Source: Immundisolibacterales bacterium (lineage in GTDB: Bacteria > Pseudomonadota > Gammaproteobacteria > HK1). Taken from it: a DNA stretch of 64,000 nucleotides. Below the pieces are notes generated by a model. It saw only the letters and a program-made list of their open reading frames with translations, was not told the DNA's origin and did no database searches. The stretch lies in assembly GCA_026712715.1 (NCBI GenBank), contig JAPOPW010000002.1, positions 1-64,000 of the forward strand, written 5' to 3'. The position numbers and the translations under genes were made by a program. Position 1 is the stretch's first letter. The number at the start of each line of letters is the position of its first letter. Below, in pieces: positions 1-10,186 of the stretch.

Positions 1-26
1 CTCGGAGCCTGCAGGAGGGCAAGGGT

Positions 27-312
27 ATGGCGACGAGACGGCGTCGATTCACGGCGGCCTTCAAGAAGCGAGTGGCGCTCGAAACGCTACGGGGGGATCA
101 GCCGGTTCAGGCGATCGCGGCGAAGCACCAGGTTCATCCGATCCAGGTCAGCGCCTGGAAGCGCCAGGCGGTGGAGGGCCTGGACGCGGTGTTTTCGGGC
201 CCGCGGTCGAAGGGTCGTTCGGAGCACGAGGAGACGATCCGCGCGCTGCACCCAAGAAATCGGTGAGCTGACGGTGGAACGCGAATTTTTCCTGCGCGGG
301 TTGGGGAGCTGA
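27..312 (+). pseudogene. IS3 transposase OrfA, frameshifted
   Basis: The first 75 or so residues show the IS3 OrfA pattern: a basic start, then FTAAFKKRVALETLRG and the helix-turn-helix around HQVHPIQVSAWKRQA. The frame closes early at 266, but the missing C-terminal leucine-zipper segment (ending in VEREFFLRGLGS) continues in the minus-one frame to a TGA at 310-312. This shows a single-base change inside orfA. The OrfA/OrfB junction follows directly. It is either a real frameshift mutation or, less likely, a programmed slip site used by the IS. Confidence 0.75.
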
Positions 313-314
313 GT

Positions 315-575
315 CGCGCGGAGCGCTTGGCGATGGTCGAACGCGGGGGTCGGTTGAGCGTGCGGCGTCAGAGCGAGCTGCCTGGCTTGAGTCGCTCGTC
401 GGTGTACTACACGCCCCGCGGGGCAAGCGCCGAGGACAAGGCGCTGAAGCGCCGGCTCGACGAGCTGTACCTGGAGCATCCGTTCTACGGGAGCCGGCAG
501 ATGGTTCGTCATCTTCGCCGTGAGGGCACGGCGGTGATTTCTCGCGAACTTTGGCGGATGGCGCGGGCGGGGCGC
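315..575 (+). pseudogene. IS3 transposase OrfB, N-terminal fragment
   Basis: The segment begins just after the orfA stop and reads SRAERLAMVERG, followed by the typical OrfB N-terminal features LSRSSVYY and LYLEHPFYGSRQMVRHLRREG. After about 75 residues the similarity ends (the region following RREG is unlike IS3 OrfB), and the integrase-core DDE domain is missing. It is a truncated, non-functional transposase piece. Confidence 0.75.
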
Positions 576-580
576 AAGGG

Positions 581-1798
581 TCAGACGATGCCGCGGTCGC
601 GGAGCTCGCGGAGCTCCGCCGCGCCGAGGCCGAGGCGTTCGCCGAGCACCTCGTCGGTGTGCTGGCCGAGGGTGGGCGGGGCCTGGCGGTAGGTTACCGG
701 GGTGCCGGAGAGCTTGATCGGGCTCGCGATGAGCTTCGCGGGCCGGCCGGGCGTCGCAGGGTGGTCCATCTCGACCACCATCTCCCGCGCCTTCACCTGG
801 GGGTCCGCGAACACCTCCTCGAGGGTGTGGATCGCGCCGTTGCCGACCCCCGCCGCCTCGAGCCGTTCGAGCCACCAGGCGACGGGCTGGGTCCGCGTCA
901 CCTCGTTCAGGGTCTCGGTGACCGCATCCCGGTTCCGCACCCGCTCGACCGCGGTCGCGAACCGTGGGTCCTCGCGCAGGTGGCCGCACTCCGCCACCTC
1001 GCAGAAGCGCTCGAAGGTCGGGTCGTTCGCGACCGACAGCACGAAGTACCCGTCCGCCGCCGGCATCACCTGGTAGGGCACGATGTTCGGGTGCTGGTTG
1101 CCGAGGCGGGGCGGGTTCTCTCCGGTCGCGAGGTAGTTCATGCCCTGGTTCGCGAGCCACGCGACGTGGGCGTCCAGCATCGAGATGTCGACGTGCTGGC
1201 CCTCGCCGGTCAGGTGCCGGTGGCGCACCGCGGCGAGGATCGCGACCGCCGCGTACATCCCGGACATGAGATCGGCGATCGAGACCCCCACCTTCATCGG
1301 CTCGCCGTCCGGCTCCCCGGTGATGCTCATCACCCCGCCCATCGCCTGGATGAGGGCGTCGTAGGCGGGCCGCGCCGCATAGGGTCCGGTGTGCCCGAAG
1401 CCGGTCACCGAGCAGTAGATGAGCCCCGGGAATTCGTCCTTGAGGTCGTCGTATCCGAGTCCGTACTTCGCGAGGGTCCCGGTCTTGAAGTTCTCGGCCA
1501 GGATGTCGCTTCCCGCGACGAGCCGCCGGGCGATGGCCTGACCCTCCGGGTGACCGAGATTGAGGGTGACCGAGCGCTTGTTGCGGTTCGTCCCGGCGAA
1601 GTACGCGCTCTCGGTGCTGTCCGCGCCGTCCGCCCGCGGGAGGTAGGGCGGGGCGAAGTTGCGGGTGTCGTCGCCCGCCCCCGGCCGTTCGACCTTGATG
1701 ACCTCCGCGCCGAGGTCGCCCAGGATCTGGGTGCAGCTCGGTCCGGCGAGAATGCGGGTGAGGTCGAAGACGACGAGACCGTCGAGGGGACCGTTCAT
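581..1798 (-). CDS. CaiB/BaiF-family CoA-transferase (family III)
   Basis: A 405-residue protein of the usual length for class III CoA-transferases, which move CoA between carboxylic acids by way of an aspartyl-CoA intermediate in the cytoplasm. The N-terminus LDGLVVFDLTRILAGPSCTQ, the NRNKRSVTLNL segment and GHTGPYAARPAYD are family hallmarks, and the catalytic Asp is expected in VSIADLMSGMYA near residue 170. The ATG at 1798 has an AGGA-type ribosome site upstream. The substrate cannot be read from sequence. It stands alone between the IS remnant and a divergent gene. A second paralogue lies at 15729. Confidence 0.9.
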   Translation of the reverse strand: MNGPLDGLVVFDLTRILAGPSCTQILGDLGAEVIKVERPGAGDDTRNFAPPYLPRADGADSTESAYFAGTNRNKRSVTLNLGHPEGQAIARRLVAGSDILAENFKTGTLAKYGLGYDDLKDEFPGLIYCSVTGFGHTGPYAARPAYDALIQAMGGVMSITGEPDGEPMKVGVSIADLMSGMYAAVAILAAVRHRHLTGEGQHVDISMLDAHVAWLANQGMNYLATGENPPRLGNQHPNIVPYQVMPAADGYFVLSVANDPTFERFCEVAECGHLREDPRFATAVERVRNRDAVTETLNEVTRTQPVAWWLERLEAAGVGNGAIHTLEEVFADPQVKAREMVVEMDHPATPGRPAKLIASPIKLSGTPVTYRQAPPTLGQHTDEVLGERLGLGAAELRELRDRGIV

Positions 1799-1965
1799 CG
1801 AGTTGCTTCCTGATCGTGCGAGGGGCTGGCCGCGCCGCCAGCGTCGCCGGACCGGGGGGCAGGGCGGGGCGTGGCCGGAAACGCGGAAGGTTAGCAGACG
1901 GCTTCACGGCCCCCGACGCGGGCTTCGTGCGCAATCAGGATTGGTTTTCGTATCATCGGGTGGGT

Positions 1966-4128
1966 ATGGAGCCTCCCGCGACGAAGGCAGGCGGAGCCGG
2001 GGTGCAAGGGCCCGCCCTCGCCGACTCGCACCGGCTTGCGAGCCACACCGCGCTCGCGGCGCTGCCGGCGATCGCGCTCGATCTCGAGACCACGGGGCTC
2101 GACGTCGCGAGCGACCGCGTGGTCCAGATCGGTGCGGTGTCGATGCACGGACCGCGAGTCCGCGGCGAGCCACGAATCGACACGTACGTCGATCCGGGGG
2201 TCGCAATCCCCGCCGAGTCCACCCGCATCCACGGTGTTTCCGACTCGCACGTCGCCGGGGCCCCGCGCTTCGCGGACCTGGTCGAGCCGCTCCTCGAGGC
2301 GCTCGGGGGCCGGGTCGTCATCGGCCAGCACATCCGGTTCGACCTTGCCGTCCTGCGTCACGAGGCGGCCCGCGCCGGGGTCCCCTGGCCCGACCCGCCC
2401 GCTCTCGACGTCGCCCACCTCTGCGGTGCGCTCGAACGCGGGCTCGTCGACCTCGGCCTCGAATCGCTCGCGGACCGGTTCGGCGTCCGAATCGAGCGCC
2501 GCCACACCGCGCTCGGCGACGCCCTCGCCGCGGCCGGGATCTTCGCCGCGCTGATCCCGCGCCTGCGCGAGGCGGACGTGCGAACGCTCGGCGAGGCCGA
2601 GGCGCTCGCCGCGCGCCGCACCGACCTCGTGCAGCGAGAGGTGGAGGCAGGCTGGCACGCGACGCCCGGAGACGCCGGTCGGGGACAGGCGGTCCCCGCG
2701 CTCGCCCGTATCGACAGCTTCCTGTATCGCAACCGGCTCGACGAGGTGATGGCCGCTCCCCCGCGTTCGATCCGGCTCGACGGAACGATTCGCGAGGCCG
2801 CCCGCCTGATGACCGCGCATCGGATCGGCGCGCTGCTCGTCATCGGCGACGATCCGCAGCCGGCCGGGATCGTCACCGAGCGCGATCTGCTCGGGGCGAC
2901 GACGGACCCGGGCGTCGACCCGGACGCGACCGCGGTGTCTTCGGTGATGAGCGCGCCGGTCGCGTCGATGCGGTCCGACGAAATGCTCTATCGGGCCCTC
3001 GGCCGGATGGATCGGCTCGGCGTGCGGCACCTCTGCGTCGCGGACGGGTCGGGGGCGCCGGTGGGGATGGTCTCGCAGCGCGATTTGCTCCACCACCGGG
3101 CGCGCGCGGCGGCCGAGCTGGGCGATGCGGTCGCGTTCGCGAACGATGCGGCCGCGCTCGCGGCCGTGCACAGCCGGCTCACCGACGTCGCGGCCGGGTT
3201 GGTGGCCGAGGGGTTGACCGGGGACGCCGCGGCGAGGGTCGTCTCCAACGAGATTCGAGCCCTCACCGGTCGGGCGGCGGCGATCGCGGCGGCAGAGCTC
3301 GAGGCCGGAGGATACGGTCCGGTGCCGGCGCCGTGGTGCGTGCTCGTCCTCGGCTCGGGCGGCCGCGGCGAGAGCCTGCTGTCGGCCGACCAGGACAATG
3401 CCTTGGTGTACGACGGCTCCGAGGAGGACGATGGCTGGTTCGCGGCGCTCGGCTCGCGACTCGCGGACCTGCTCGACGAGGCCGGGGTGCGCCGCTGCCG
3501 CGGCGGGATCATGGCGTCCAATCGGGAATGGCGCGGAACCGTGCCGGCATGGCGCGAGCGGGTCGCGGGCTGGCTGCGGCGCTCCGCGCCGGACGACCTC
3601 CTCCACGTCGACATCTTCTACGATCTCCTGCCGGTGGCGGGCACCCTCCGGCTCGGCCGCGAGCTGCACGCGGCGGCGGTCGAAGCCGCGCGCGGTTCCC
3701 CGGCATTCATCGCTTCGCTCGCCGAATCGGTGGCGGCGATGTCGCTCCCGATCGGGGTGCTGGGGCGGCTTCGTTCCCAGGGCGGGCGCGTCGATCTGAA
3801 GATGGGCGGACTGCTACCGCTCGTCGGCATCGCACGCACCCTGGCCCTGCGGGTCGGCTCGCAAGCGCGCTCGACGCCCGAGCGCATCCAGGACGCCGGT
3901 GCGGCGGGGCGCGTGTCGCCGGCGGACGCCGCCGCGCTGGTCCGAATCCACCGCTCGCTGCTGACCCTCGTCCTTCGGCAGCAGCTCGAGGACCTCTCCG
4001 CGGGGGTGTCCCCGAGCGGGCGAGTCACGGTGGCCGGTCTCGAACGTTCCGAGCAGCAGTCTCTCGTCCGCGACCTGCGGGCGCTCGACGACACCCTCAG
4101 GGTGCTGCGTTCGTCGGTAGCGCGGTAG
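1966..4128 (+). CDS. DEDDh exonuclease - CBS pair - DUF294 nucleotidyltransferase fusion
   Basis: About 720 residues from the ATG at 1966. The frame is open back to 1816, but the upstream part is not conserved-looking. Domains in order: a DnaQ-like 3'-5' exonuclease (residues about 34-210) with ExoI DLET, ExoII HIRFD and ExoIII HTALGD motifs; a pair of CBS domains (about 255-375); a DUF294-type nucleotidyltransferase with GSGGRGES and DQDNALVYD (about 455-560); and the DUF294 C-terminal helical domain. CBS-DUF294 proteins are thought to act as nucleotide-responsive regulators or uridylyltransferase-like enzymes, often encoded beside a separate exonuclease. Here the two are joined. A TATCAT -10-like hexamer lies at 1951-1956, so a very short leader is possible. 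Confidence 0.85.
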   Translation: MEPPATKAGGAGVQGPALADSHRLASHTALAALPAIALDLETTGLDVASDRVVQIGAVSMHGPRVRGEPRIDTYVDPGVAIPAESTRIHGVSDSHVAGAPRFADLVEPLLEALGGRVVIGQHIRFDLAVLRHEAARAGVPWPDPPALDVAHLCGALERGLVDLGLESLADRFGVRIERRHTALGDALAAAGIFAALIPRLREADVRTLGEAEALAARRTDLVQREVEAGWHATPGDAGRGQAVPALARIDSFLYRNRLDEVMAAPPRSIRLDGTIREAARLMTAHRIGALLVIGDDPQPAGIVTERDLLGATTDPGVDPDATAVSSVMSAPVASMRSDEMLYRALGRMDRLGVRHLCVADGSGAPVGMVSQRDLLHHRARAAAELGDAVAFANDAAALAAVHSRLTDVAAGLVAEGLTGDAAARVVSNEIRALTGRAAAIAAAELEAGGYGPVPAPWCVLVLGSGGRGESLLSADQDNALVYDGSEEDDGWFAALGSRLADLLDEAGVRRCRGGIMASNREWRGTVPAWRERVAGWLRRSAPDDLLHVDIFYDLLPVAGTLRLGRELHAAAVEAARGSPAFIASLAESVAAMSLPIGVLGRLRSQGGRVDLKMGGLLPLVGIARTLALRVGSQARSTPERIQDAGAAGRVSPADAAALVRIHRSLLTLVLRQQLEDLSAGVSPSGRVTVAGLERSEQQSLVRDLRALDDTLRVLRSSVAR

Positions 4129-4209
4129 GGCCGGGCCGCCGCCCGGGGGACGGAGGCGCACCCGCTTCCGCGACGGCGCCTGGTTTGCGCGCGCGGGCGA
4201 GCGCTCTCT

Positions 4210-4998
4210 CTACCCCGAACCCGGCGAGCCGAGGCGGACCTCGATGCCGCGCGCGGCCATCCGGGCCTTCGCCTCCCCGACGGTGTGGTCGCCGAAGTGG
4301 AAGATGCTGGCCGCGAGCACCGCATCCGCCCGCCCCGCGATGACCCCGTCCGCGAGATGGTCCAGCGTCCCGACCCCGCCCGAGGCGATGACGGGAATGC
4401 CGACCGCGTCCGAGACCGCGCGGGTGAGCGCGAGGTCGAAGCCGTCGCGGGTCCCGTCCCGGTCCATGCTCGTGAGCAGGATCTCGCCCGCCCCGAGCCC
4501 CTCCATCCGCGCGCACCACTCCACCGCGTCGAGGCCGGTCGGGCGTCGCCCTCCATGGGTGTACACCTCCCAGCCGGATTCCCCGGCGCCGTCCCGCCGC
4601 CTGGCGTCGACCGCGACCACGATGCACTGCGACCCCACCTTGCCGGCCGCGTCGGCGACGAGGCGCGGGTTGGTGACGGCCGCGGTATTGATCGAGACCT
4701 TGTCCGCCCCCGCGTTCAGCAGCCCCCGAATGTGCGCGAGCTCGCGCACCCCGCCTCCGACGGTCAGCGGAATGAAGACCTCGCTCGCCACCGCCTCGAC
4801 GACGTGGACGAGCGTGTCGCGCTCGTCCGACGAAGCGGTGATGTCGAGGAACGCAAGCTCGTCCGCCCCCTGCTCGTCGTAGCGGCGCGCGACCTCGACC
4901 GGATCGCCCGCGTCCACGATGTCGACGAACCGGACCCCCTTGACCACCCGTCCCGCGTCCACGTCGAGACACGGGATGATGCGCGCCGCGAGCCCCAT
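4210..4998 (-). CDS. hisF: Imidazole glycerol phosphate synthase, cyclase subunit
   Basis: A 262-residue (beta-alpha)8 barrel. HisF combines PRFAR with ammonia supplied by HisH to make imidazole glycerol phosphate and AICAR in histidine synthesis. The N-terminus [21 protein letters not shown] is typical, with the catalytic Asp in CLDVD and the second in VVAVDARR; the phosphate-binding loops GGGV and SGGVG are present. It follows polA and hisA on the same strand, with only 41 bases after hisA. hisH is not in the window, and hisIE is 25 kb away, so histidine genes are dispersed. Confidence 0.96.
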   Translation of the reverse strand: MGLAARIIPCLDVDAGRVVKGVRFVDIVDAGDPVEVARRYDEQGADELAFLDITASSDERDTLVHVVEAVASEVFIPLTVGGGVRELAHIRGLLNAGADKVSINTAAVTNPRLVADAAGKVGSQCIVVAVDARRRDGAGESGWEVYTHGGRRPTGLDAVEWCARMEGLGAGEILLTSMDRDGTRDGFDLALTRAVSDAVGIPVIASGGVGTLDHLADGVIAGRADAVLAASIFHFGDHTVGEAKARMAARGIEVRLGSPGSG

Positions 4999-5006
4999 GG
5001 GTCGCA

Positions 5007-5040
5007 GGGTCCGGGGTCCGGGGTCCAGGGTCCGGGGTCC
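5007..5040. repeat. 7-bp tandem repeat between hisA and hisF
   Basis: Nearly five head-to-tail copies of GGGTCCG (the third ends in A, the last is cut by one base) fill most of the 41-base gap between the hisA stop and the hisF start. Simple slippage-prone DNA; any role in spacing or translation of hisF is unproven. Confidence 0.9.
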
Positions 5041-5792
5041 TAGAGACCCCAGGACTCGCCGCCGAGCTCGCTCGCGAGGGCCGTCGCCGCCGCGTAGTCG
5101 AGGGTTCCCTCGTAGAGCGCACGCCCGATGATCGCGCCCGCGATGCCCGCGTCGGCCGCGGCGCAGAGCGCCCGGATGTCGTCGAGGCCCCGGATCCCCC
5201 CGGATGCGAACACCGGGACGTGGAGATCGCGGGCCAGAGCCTCGGTCGCCTCCACGTTCGCCCCTTCGAGCATCCCGTCGCGTCCGATGTCGGTGTGGAC
5301 GATCGCCTCCACCCCGCAGTCCTCGATCCGCCGGGCGAGCTCGTCGACCCGGAACCGGGTGAGCTTCGACCAGCCATCCACCGCCACCCGGCCGTCGCGG
5401 GCGTCGAGCCCGACCATGATGTGCCCGGGAAACTCGACGCAGGCGTCGGCCACGAAGCCGGGGGTGGTCACCGCCCGCGTGCCGAGGATGACGTAGCGCA
5501 CTCCGGTCGCGAGATAGCCCTCGATGGTCTCGTCGTCCCGGATCCCGCCCCCGACCTGGATGTCGATGTCCGGAAATTCGGCGACGAGTCCGCCGATGAT
5601 CTCCGCATTCCGGGGCGCGCCCTCGATCGCCCCGTCGAGATCCACGAGGTGCAGGCGCCGCGCCCCCGCCTCCACCCAGCGCCGGGCGGCGTCCCGAGGG
5701 TCGTCCGCGAACACGGTCGCGTCCTCCATGCGGCCCTGACGCAGCCGCACGCACTTGCCGTCCTTGATGTCGATCGCGGGAATCAGGAGCAT
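5040..5792 (-). CDS. hisA: ProFAR isomerase (HisA)
   Basis: A 250-residue (beta-alpha)8 barrel that isomerises ProFAR to PRFAR in histidine biosynthesis. The N-terminus [20 protein letters not shown] carries the first catalytic Asp, and the second is in [19 protein letters not shown] and FASGGIRG are the second-half phosphate-site motifs. Its ATG shares one base with the polA stop (TGATG), which suggests translational coupling to polA. hisF follows. Confidence 0.96.
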   Translation of the reverse strand: MLLIPAIDIKDGKCVRLRQGRMEDATVFADDPRDAARRWVEAGARRLHLVDLDGAIEGAPRNAEIIGGLVAEFPDIDIQVGGGIRDDETIEGYLATGVRYVILGTRAVTTPGFVADACVEFPGHIMVGLDARDGRVAVDGWSKLTRFRVDELARRIEDCGVEAIVHTDIGRDGMLEGANVEATEALARDLHVPVFASGGIRGLDDIRALCAAADAGIAGAIIGRALYEGTLDYAAATALASELGGESWGL

Positions 5793-8575
5793 CAGTGAGC
5801 CTCGTCCCAGTTCATTCCGCTTCCGGCCTCCACCTCGAGCGGAACCCGGAGGGGGCCGGTGCCCATCCGGTCCGCGAGCTCGTCCGCCGCTCGCGCCATG
5901 CGCTCCGCGATGACTGCCGATGCATCCGCGACGGCCTCCTCCGCCACCTCGAACACGAGCTCGTCGTGCACCTGCATGATCATCCGCACCTCGTCCTCGC
6001 GCCCGGCCGTCCACTCGTGAAGGGACACCATGGCCCGCTTGATGACGTCGGCCGCCGTGCCCTGCATCGGCGCGTTGATCGCGGTGCGTTCGGCGTACTG
6101 CCGGCGGGCCGCGTTTCGTGACTTGATCTCGGTGAGGTACAGGCGCCGCCCGAACACGGTCTCGACGTAGCCCCGGTCGCGCGCCCGCTCCCGCGACTCC
6201 TCCATGTACGCCCGTACCCCCGGATAACGCTCGAAGTAGCGGTCGATGTAGGTCTGCGCCTCGCCACGCTCGATCCCGAGCTGGCGTGCGAGTCCGAAGG
6301 CGGACATCCCGTAGATGAGCCCGAAATTGACCGCCTTGGCGCGCCGGCGCATCTCGCCGTCCACCTGCGCCTCTTCCACCCCCCCCACCTCCGCGGCGGT
6401 CGCCCGGTGGATGTCGCGACCGGCCGCGAACGCCTCCAGCAGGCGCTCGTCTCCCGACAGGTGCGCCATGATGCGAAGCTCGATCTGGGAGTAGTCGGCG
6501 GCGAGGAGCCGAAATCCGGGCGGCGGGACGAACGCCTGGCGTATGCGCCGGCCCTCGCCCGTGCGCACGGGAATGTTCTGGAGGTTGGGCGACGATGACG
6601 AGAGCCGGCCGGTCGACGCGACGGCCTGGTGGTAGCTGGTGTGCACCCGCCCGGTCGCGGGACTCACGCTCTCGGTCAGGGCCACCGTGTAGGTGGAGCG
6701 CAGCTTGGAGAGGGCCCGGTGGTCGAGGATGGTGCGGGGCAGGGGAAACTCCCGGGCCAGCTCCTGGAGCACCGCGTCGGCCGTCGACGGCTGGCCGGTC
6801 GGGGTGCGCGTGCGGACCGGAAGGCCGAGCCGGTCCTCGTCGAAGAGGATCGCCTGGATCTGCTTCGGCGACTGCAGGTTGAACGGCCCGCCGGCCTCCG
6901 CGTGGGCCGCTCGTTCGAGCTCGTCCATCCGCACCGCGAGCTCCGCGCTCAGCACCCGCAACCGCTCGGTGTCGACCAGCACCCCGCGCCGCTCCATGGC
7001 GGAGAGGACCGGCACGAGGGGCATCTCGATCGCCCGGTACACCCGCTCCGGTCCCGTCCGTTCGGCAAGACGGGGGGTGAAGAACGAGTGCAGGCGAAGG
7101 GTCACGTCCGCGTCCTCGGCCGCGTAGGGCCCCGCCTCGTCGAGCGGGACCTGGTCGAAGGTGATCTGCTTCACTCCCTTGCCGGCCACGTCCTCGAACT
7201 TGCGGGTCCGGATCCCGAGGTAACGGGTCGCGAGGGTGTCCATGTCGTGCCGGGTCGCGGTGCTGTTGAACGCATAGGACTCGAGCATCGTGTCTTCGGC
7301 GACACCGGCCATCGCGATGCCGTGATTCGCGAGCACGCTCATGTCGTACTTGAGGTTGTGGCCGATCTTGGGTCGCTTCGGATCTTCCAGGTACGGGCGA
7401 AGGGCCCCCAGCACCCGCTCCTCTTCGAGCTGGTCCGGAGCGCCGGGATAGCGGTGCGCGAACGGCACGTATGCCCCTTCCCCGGGGGCGACCGCGAGCG
7501 CGACCCCGACCACCCTCGCTTCCATGTAGTCGAGACTGGTGGTCTCGGTGTCGAAGGCGAAGGCGTCGGCCGCCGCGATCCGTTCCATCCACCGGTCGAA
7601 GGCTTTCTCGGTCAGGACCGTCTCGTACGTGGCCTCGTCCGCGGGGGGGGAGGGCGCTCCCTCTTCCGGCTCGGGCCCGCCGTCCCCGCCATCTTCCGCC
7701 CCCTCCAGCAACTCGCGGAGCAACGAGCGGAACTGGAGGCGGCGGTACAGCTCCTCGAGGGTGGCCCGGTCCGCGGGGCCGGGCCGGAGGTCGTCGGGTT
7801 GCTGCGGGACCTCCACGTCCCGGCGAATCGTCACGAGCCGGCGCGAGAGCTCCATCGCGCTTTCCGCCCCGCCGTCGGGATCCATGAACGCGCGCAGGTT
7901 CTCGCCGGCCTTCCCGCCGATCGCCGCCGCGCTCTCCTTCACCCCGTCGAGCGAACCATGGGCGGCCAGCCACTTGACGGCCGTCTTCGGTCCGACCTTG
8001 GGCACCCCCGGCACGTTGTCGACCGCGTCGCCGACGAGGGTGAGGTAGTCGACGATGCGCCCGGGGGGGACGCCGAACCGCGCCTCCACCCCCGCTTCGT
8101 CCAGGACCGAGCCGTCCATGGTGTTGACGAGGGTCACCTGCCCGTCCACGAGCTGCGCCATGTCCTTGTCGTTGGTGGAGATGATCACCCGGCAGCCACG
8201 CTTGCGGGCATGCTCGGCGAGGGTCCCGATGACGTCGTCCGCCTCCACCCCGGGCACGCACAGGAGGGGCAGGCCGAGCGCGGCGACGATCCGGTGGAGC
8301 GGCTCGATCTGCTCGCGGAGCTCGCCGGGCATGGGCGGCCGGTTCGCCTTGTACTCGGGGTACCACTCGTCCCGGAACGTCTTCCCGGGCGCATCGAAGA
8401 CCGCCGCGAAGTACTCGCTGGGGAAGTCCGATCGGAGCCGGCGGAGCATGTTGACGACTCCGAGGATCGCGCCGGTCGGCGCTCCGTCGGAGTTCGTGAA
8501 GGACGGCATCGCGTGGAAGGCCCGGAAGAGGTATGACGAGCCGTCCACGAGTACGAGGGTGGGTGAGTCCGTCAT
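5792..8575 (-). CDS. polA: DNA polymerase I
   Basis: A 927-residue protein of the usual PolA length, for gap filling, Okazaki-fragment processing and repair. The N-terminal 5'-3' exonuclease begins [20 protein letters not shown] with [12 protein letters not shown] and [11 protein letters not shown]. The 3'-5' proofreading domain has FDTETTSLD near residue 342, so it looks active. The polymerase domain has motif [16 protein letters not shown] near 692, the O-helix NFGLIYGMS near 750, and motif [10 protein letters not shown] near 871. A Gly/Glu/Pro-rich linker (about residues 290-320) separates the two nuclease domains. It heads a polA-hisA-hisF transcription unit. Confidence 0.97.
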   Translation of the reverse strand: MTDSPTLVLVDGSSYLFRAFHAMPSFTNSDGAPTGAILGVVNMLRRLRSDFPSEYFAAVFDAPGKTFRDEWYPEYKANRPPMPGELREQIEPLHRIVAALGLPLLCVPGVEADDVIGTLAEHARKRGCRVIISTNDKDMAQLVDGQVTLVNTMDGSVLDEAGVEARFGVPPGRIVDYLTLVGDAVDNVPGVPKVGPKTAVKWLAAHGSLDGVKESAAAIGGKAGENLRAFMDPDGGAESAMELSRRLVTIRRDVEVPQQPDDLRPGPADRATLEELYRRLQFRSLLRELLEGAEDGGDGGPEPEEGAPSPPADEATYETVLTEKAFDRWMERIAAADAFAFDTETTSLDYMEARVVGVALAVAPGEGAYVPFAHRYPGAPDQLEEERVLGALRPYLEDPKRPKIGHNLKYDMSVLANHGIAMAGVAEDTMLESYAFNSTATRHDMDTLATRYLGIRTRKFEDVAGKGVKQITFDQVPLDEAGPYAAEDADVTLRLHSFFTPRLAERTGPERVYRAIEMPLVPVLSAMERRGVLVDTERLRVLSAELAVRMDELERAAHAEAGGPFNLQSPKQIQAILFDEDRLGLPVRTRTPTGQPSTADAVLQELAREFPLPRTILDHRALSKLRSTYTVALTESVSPATGRVHTSYHQAVASTGRLSSSSPNLQNIPVRTGEGRRIRQAFVPPPGFRLLAADYSQIELRIMAHLSGDERLLEAFAAGRDIHRATAAEVGGVEEAQVDGEMRRRAKAVNFGLIYGMSAFGLARQLGIERGEAQTYIDRYFERYPGVRAYMEESRERARDRGYVETVFGRRLYLTEIKSRNAARRQYAERTAINAPMQGTAADVIKRAMVSLHEWTAGREDEVRMIMQVHDELVFEVAEEAVADASAVIAERMARAADELADRMGTGPLRVPLEVEAGSGMNWDEAH

Positions 8576-8666
8576 TGGTCACGTGTGCCGGGGAGCGGGG
8601 CGATGATAGATCGAATTCGCGCGTCCCGCATTCTCCGCCGGTCCCGGAAGGCTTCGCTCCGGCCCT

Positions 8667-10034
8667 CTAGGCCAGGGCGAGGGCGCCGAGGCCGAGGATC
8701 GCGGCGAACCCGACGACGTCGGTAATCGTCGTCAGCACTACCCCTCCCGCGAGGGCGGGGTCGACGGACAGACGTCGCAGGAGGAGAGGCAGCACGGTCC
8801 CCGCGAGCGCCGCGACCACCGTGTTGAGGAGCAGCGCCGCGGCCACCACCGCGCCGAGCCACGGATCGCGGAACCACAGGGCCGCAATCACCGCGACCAC
8901 CGCGGCCCACACGAGCCCGTTGATCACCCCCACCATGAGCTCTTTCCCAAGCAGGGCGCGGGCGTTGTGGAGCCCGAGCTGACCCAGGGCGATTCCCCGG
9001 ATGGCAATGGTGAGGGTCTGCGTTCCCGCAATTCCTCCCATGCTGGCCACCACCGGCATGAGGATCGCGAGCGCCACCACCTGCTCGATGGTCTCGTCGA
9101 ACCGGGCGATCACCCAGGCGGCGACGAAGGCGGTCGCGAGGTTGGTTCCGAGCCACACCAGCCGTCGCCGCGCGGCCGCGCCGATCGGCCCGAAGAGGTC
9201 GTCCTCCTCGTCGAGGCCCGCCATCTGCATGAACGAACGCTCCTCCTCCTCGCGGATGACGTCGACGACGTCGTCCACCGTGATCCGCCCGAGCAGCCGC
9301 CCCTCGCCGTCCACGACGGGAGCGGAAACGTAGTCGCGCCGCTCGAAGAGCTTGCTCACCTCGTTGGCCGGGAGATCGGCAATGATGGGCTCGACGTCGT
9401 CCAGCAGGAACGACTCGACCCGCTCGCCGGTGTCGCGAATCAGGAGATCGGCGAGCCGTATGGTCCCGAGCAGCCACCCCTCCCGGTCCACCACCATCAA
9501 CCGGTTGGTGGCGGGAGGAATGTGACCGAGCCGGCGAAGATACCGCTGGACCACCTCCACGGACACGTCCGCGCGCACGCTGATCGCATCCCGGTTCATG
9601 AGGCCGCCCGCGCTGTCCTCGGGGTAGGCGAGGGCGCGCGCGAGCCGTTCGCGGTCCTGCGCCGCCATCGTGTCGAGGACGTCCTCCACCGCGTGCTCGG
9701 GAAGGTCCTGGAGGATGTCGACGACATCGTCCTCGTCGAGGTGGGCAGCGAGGGCCGCGAGCTCCTCGGCGTGCATCGTGAGCAGGCGCCCGGCCCGCAC
9801 CGCGTCCTCTATCTCGGCGAGGACGGCGTGGCGCTGAACGGGATCGATGAAGCCCCACGCCGCGTCCCGATTGCGTGCGGGCAACGACTCGAACCAGTCC
9901 GCGATCTCCGCGGGGTGAAGGTCGCCGAGCGCCTCCCGGAGGACCGCGCCGGCGCCCCGCTCGAAGAGCCCGGTCAGTCGTTCATTGCGCGGACTGAACC
10001 GGGCGGGATCGCCGTTGTCGCTGCTCTCGTTCAT
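8667..10034 (-). CDS. mgtE: MgtE-family magnesium transporter
   Basis: A 455-residue inner-membrane Mg2+ channel. The N-terminal helical MgtE_N domain (LHPAEIADWFESLP, EDDVVDILQDLP) is followed by two CBS domains (about residues 130-265), which sense cytosolic Mg2+, and then by a C-terminal block of about five transmembrane helices beginning near LVWLGTNLATAFVAAWV. The TM region carries GIAGTQTLTIAIRGIALGQ, the conserved pore region. It ends 91 bases before the polA start on the same strand. Family function is established; the exact cation is inferred. Confidence 0.93.
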   Translation of the reverse strand: MNESSDNGDPARFSPRNERLTGLFERGAGAVLREALGDLHPAEIADWFESLPARNRDAAWGFIDPVQRHAVLAEIEDAVRAGRLLTMHAEELAALAAHLDEDDVVDILQDLPEHAVEDVLDTMAAQDRERLARALAYPEDSAGGLMNRDAISVRADVSVEVVQRYLRRLGHIPPATNRLMVVDREGWLLGTIRLADLLIRDTGERVESFLLDDVEPIIADLPANEVSKLFERRDYVSAPVVDGEGRLLGRITVDDVVDVIREEEERSFMQMAGLDEEDDLFGPIGAAARRRLVWLGTNLATAFVAAWVIARFDETIEQVVALAILMPVVASMGGIAGTQTLTIAIRGIALGQLGLHNARALLGKELMVGVINGLVWAAVVAVIAALWFRDPWLGAVVAAALLLNTVVAALAGTVLPLLLRRLSVDPALAGGVVLTTITDVVGFAAILGLGALALA

Positions 10035-10186
10035 CTCTACTCCGGGGGATTTACGCCGGTTCCGATTCTGCTATTGTCGCGCCCGCCACGGAGCGGCCCT
10101 CGGCGCGGGAGCGGCGGTCGCCGCACAGTTCCGGTTGCGTCGAATAACCAAAACAAATCAATACATTCGACGTGACGAGGAATGCC

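Larger units (their letters stand above)
27..575 (+). mobile_element. IS3-family insertion sequence remnant, truncated
   Basis: Two consecutive reading frames resemble OrfA (helix-turn-helix DNA-binding) and OrfB (N-terminal part of the DDE transposase) of an IS3-family element. OrfB loses recognisable similarity near position 545 and its catalytic DDE domain is absent, so the element cannot transpose itself. It abuts the stop codon of the CoA-transferase gene at 581, which suggests that the right part was deleted. Inverted repeats cannot be seen because the left end lies at or beyond the window edge. Confidence 0.8.

Noticed and set aside
10135..10166. Promoter-like TTGCGT upstream of the GcvT-like gene
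   Set aside because: The AT-rich patch is suggestive, but no -10 hexamer with good spacing is present.
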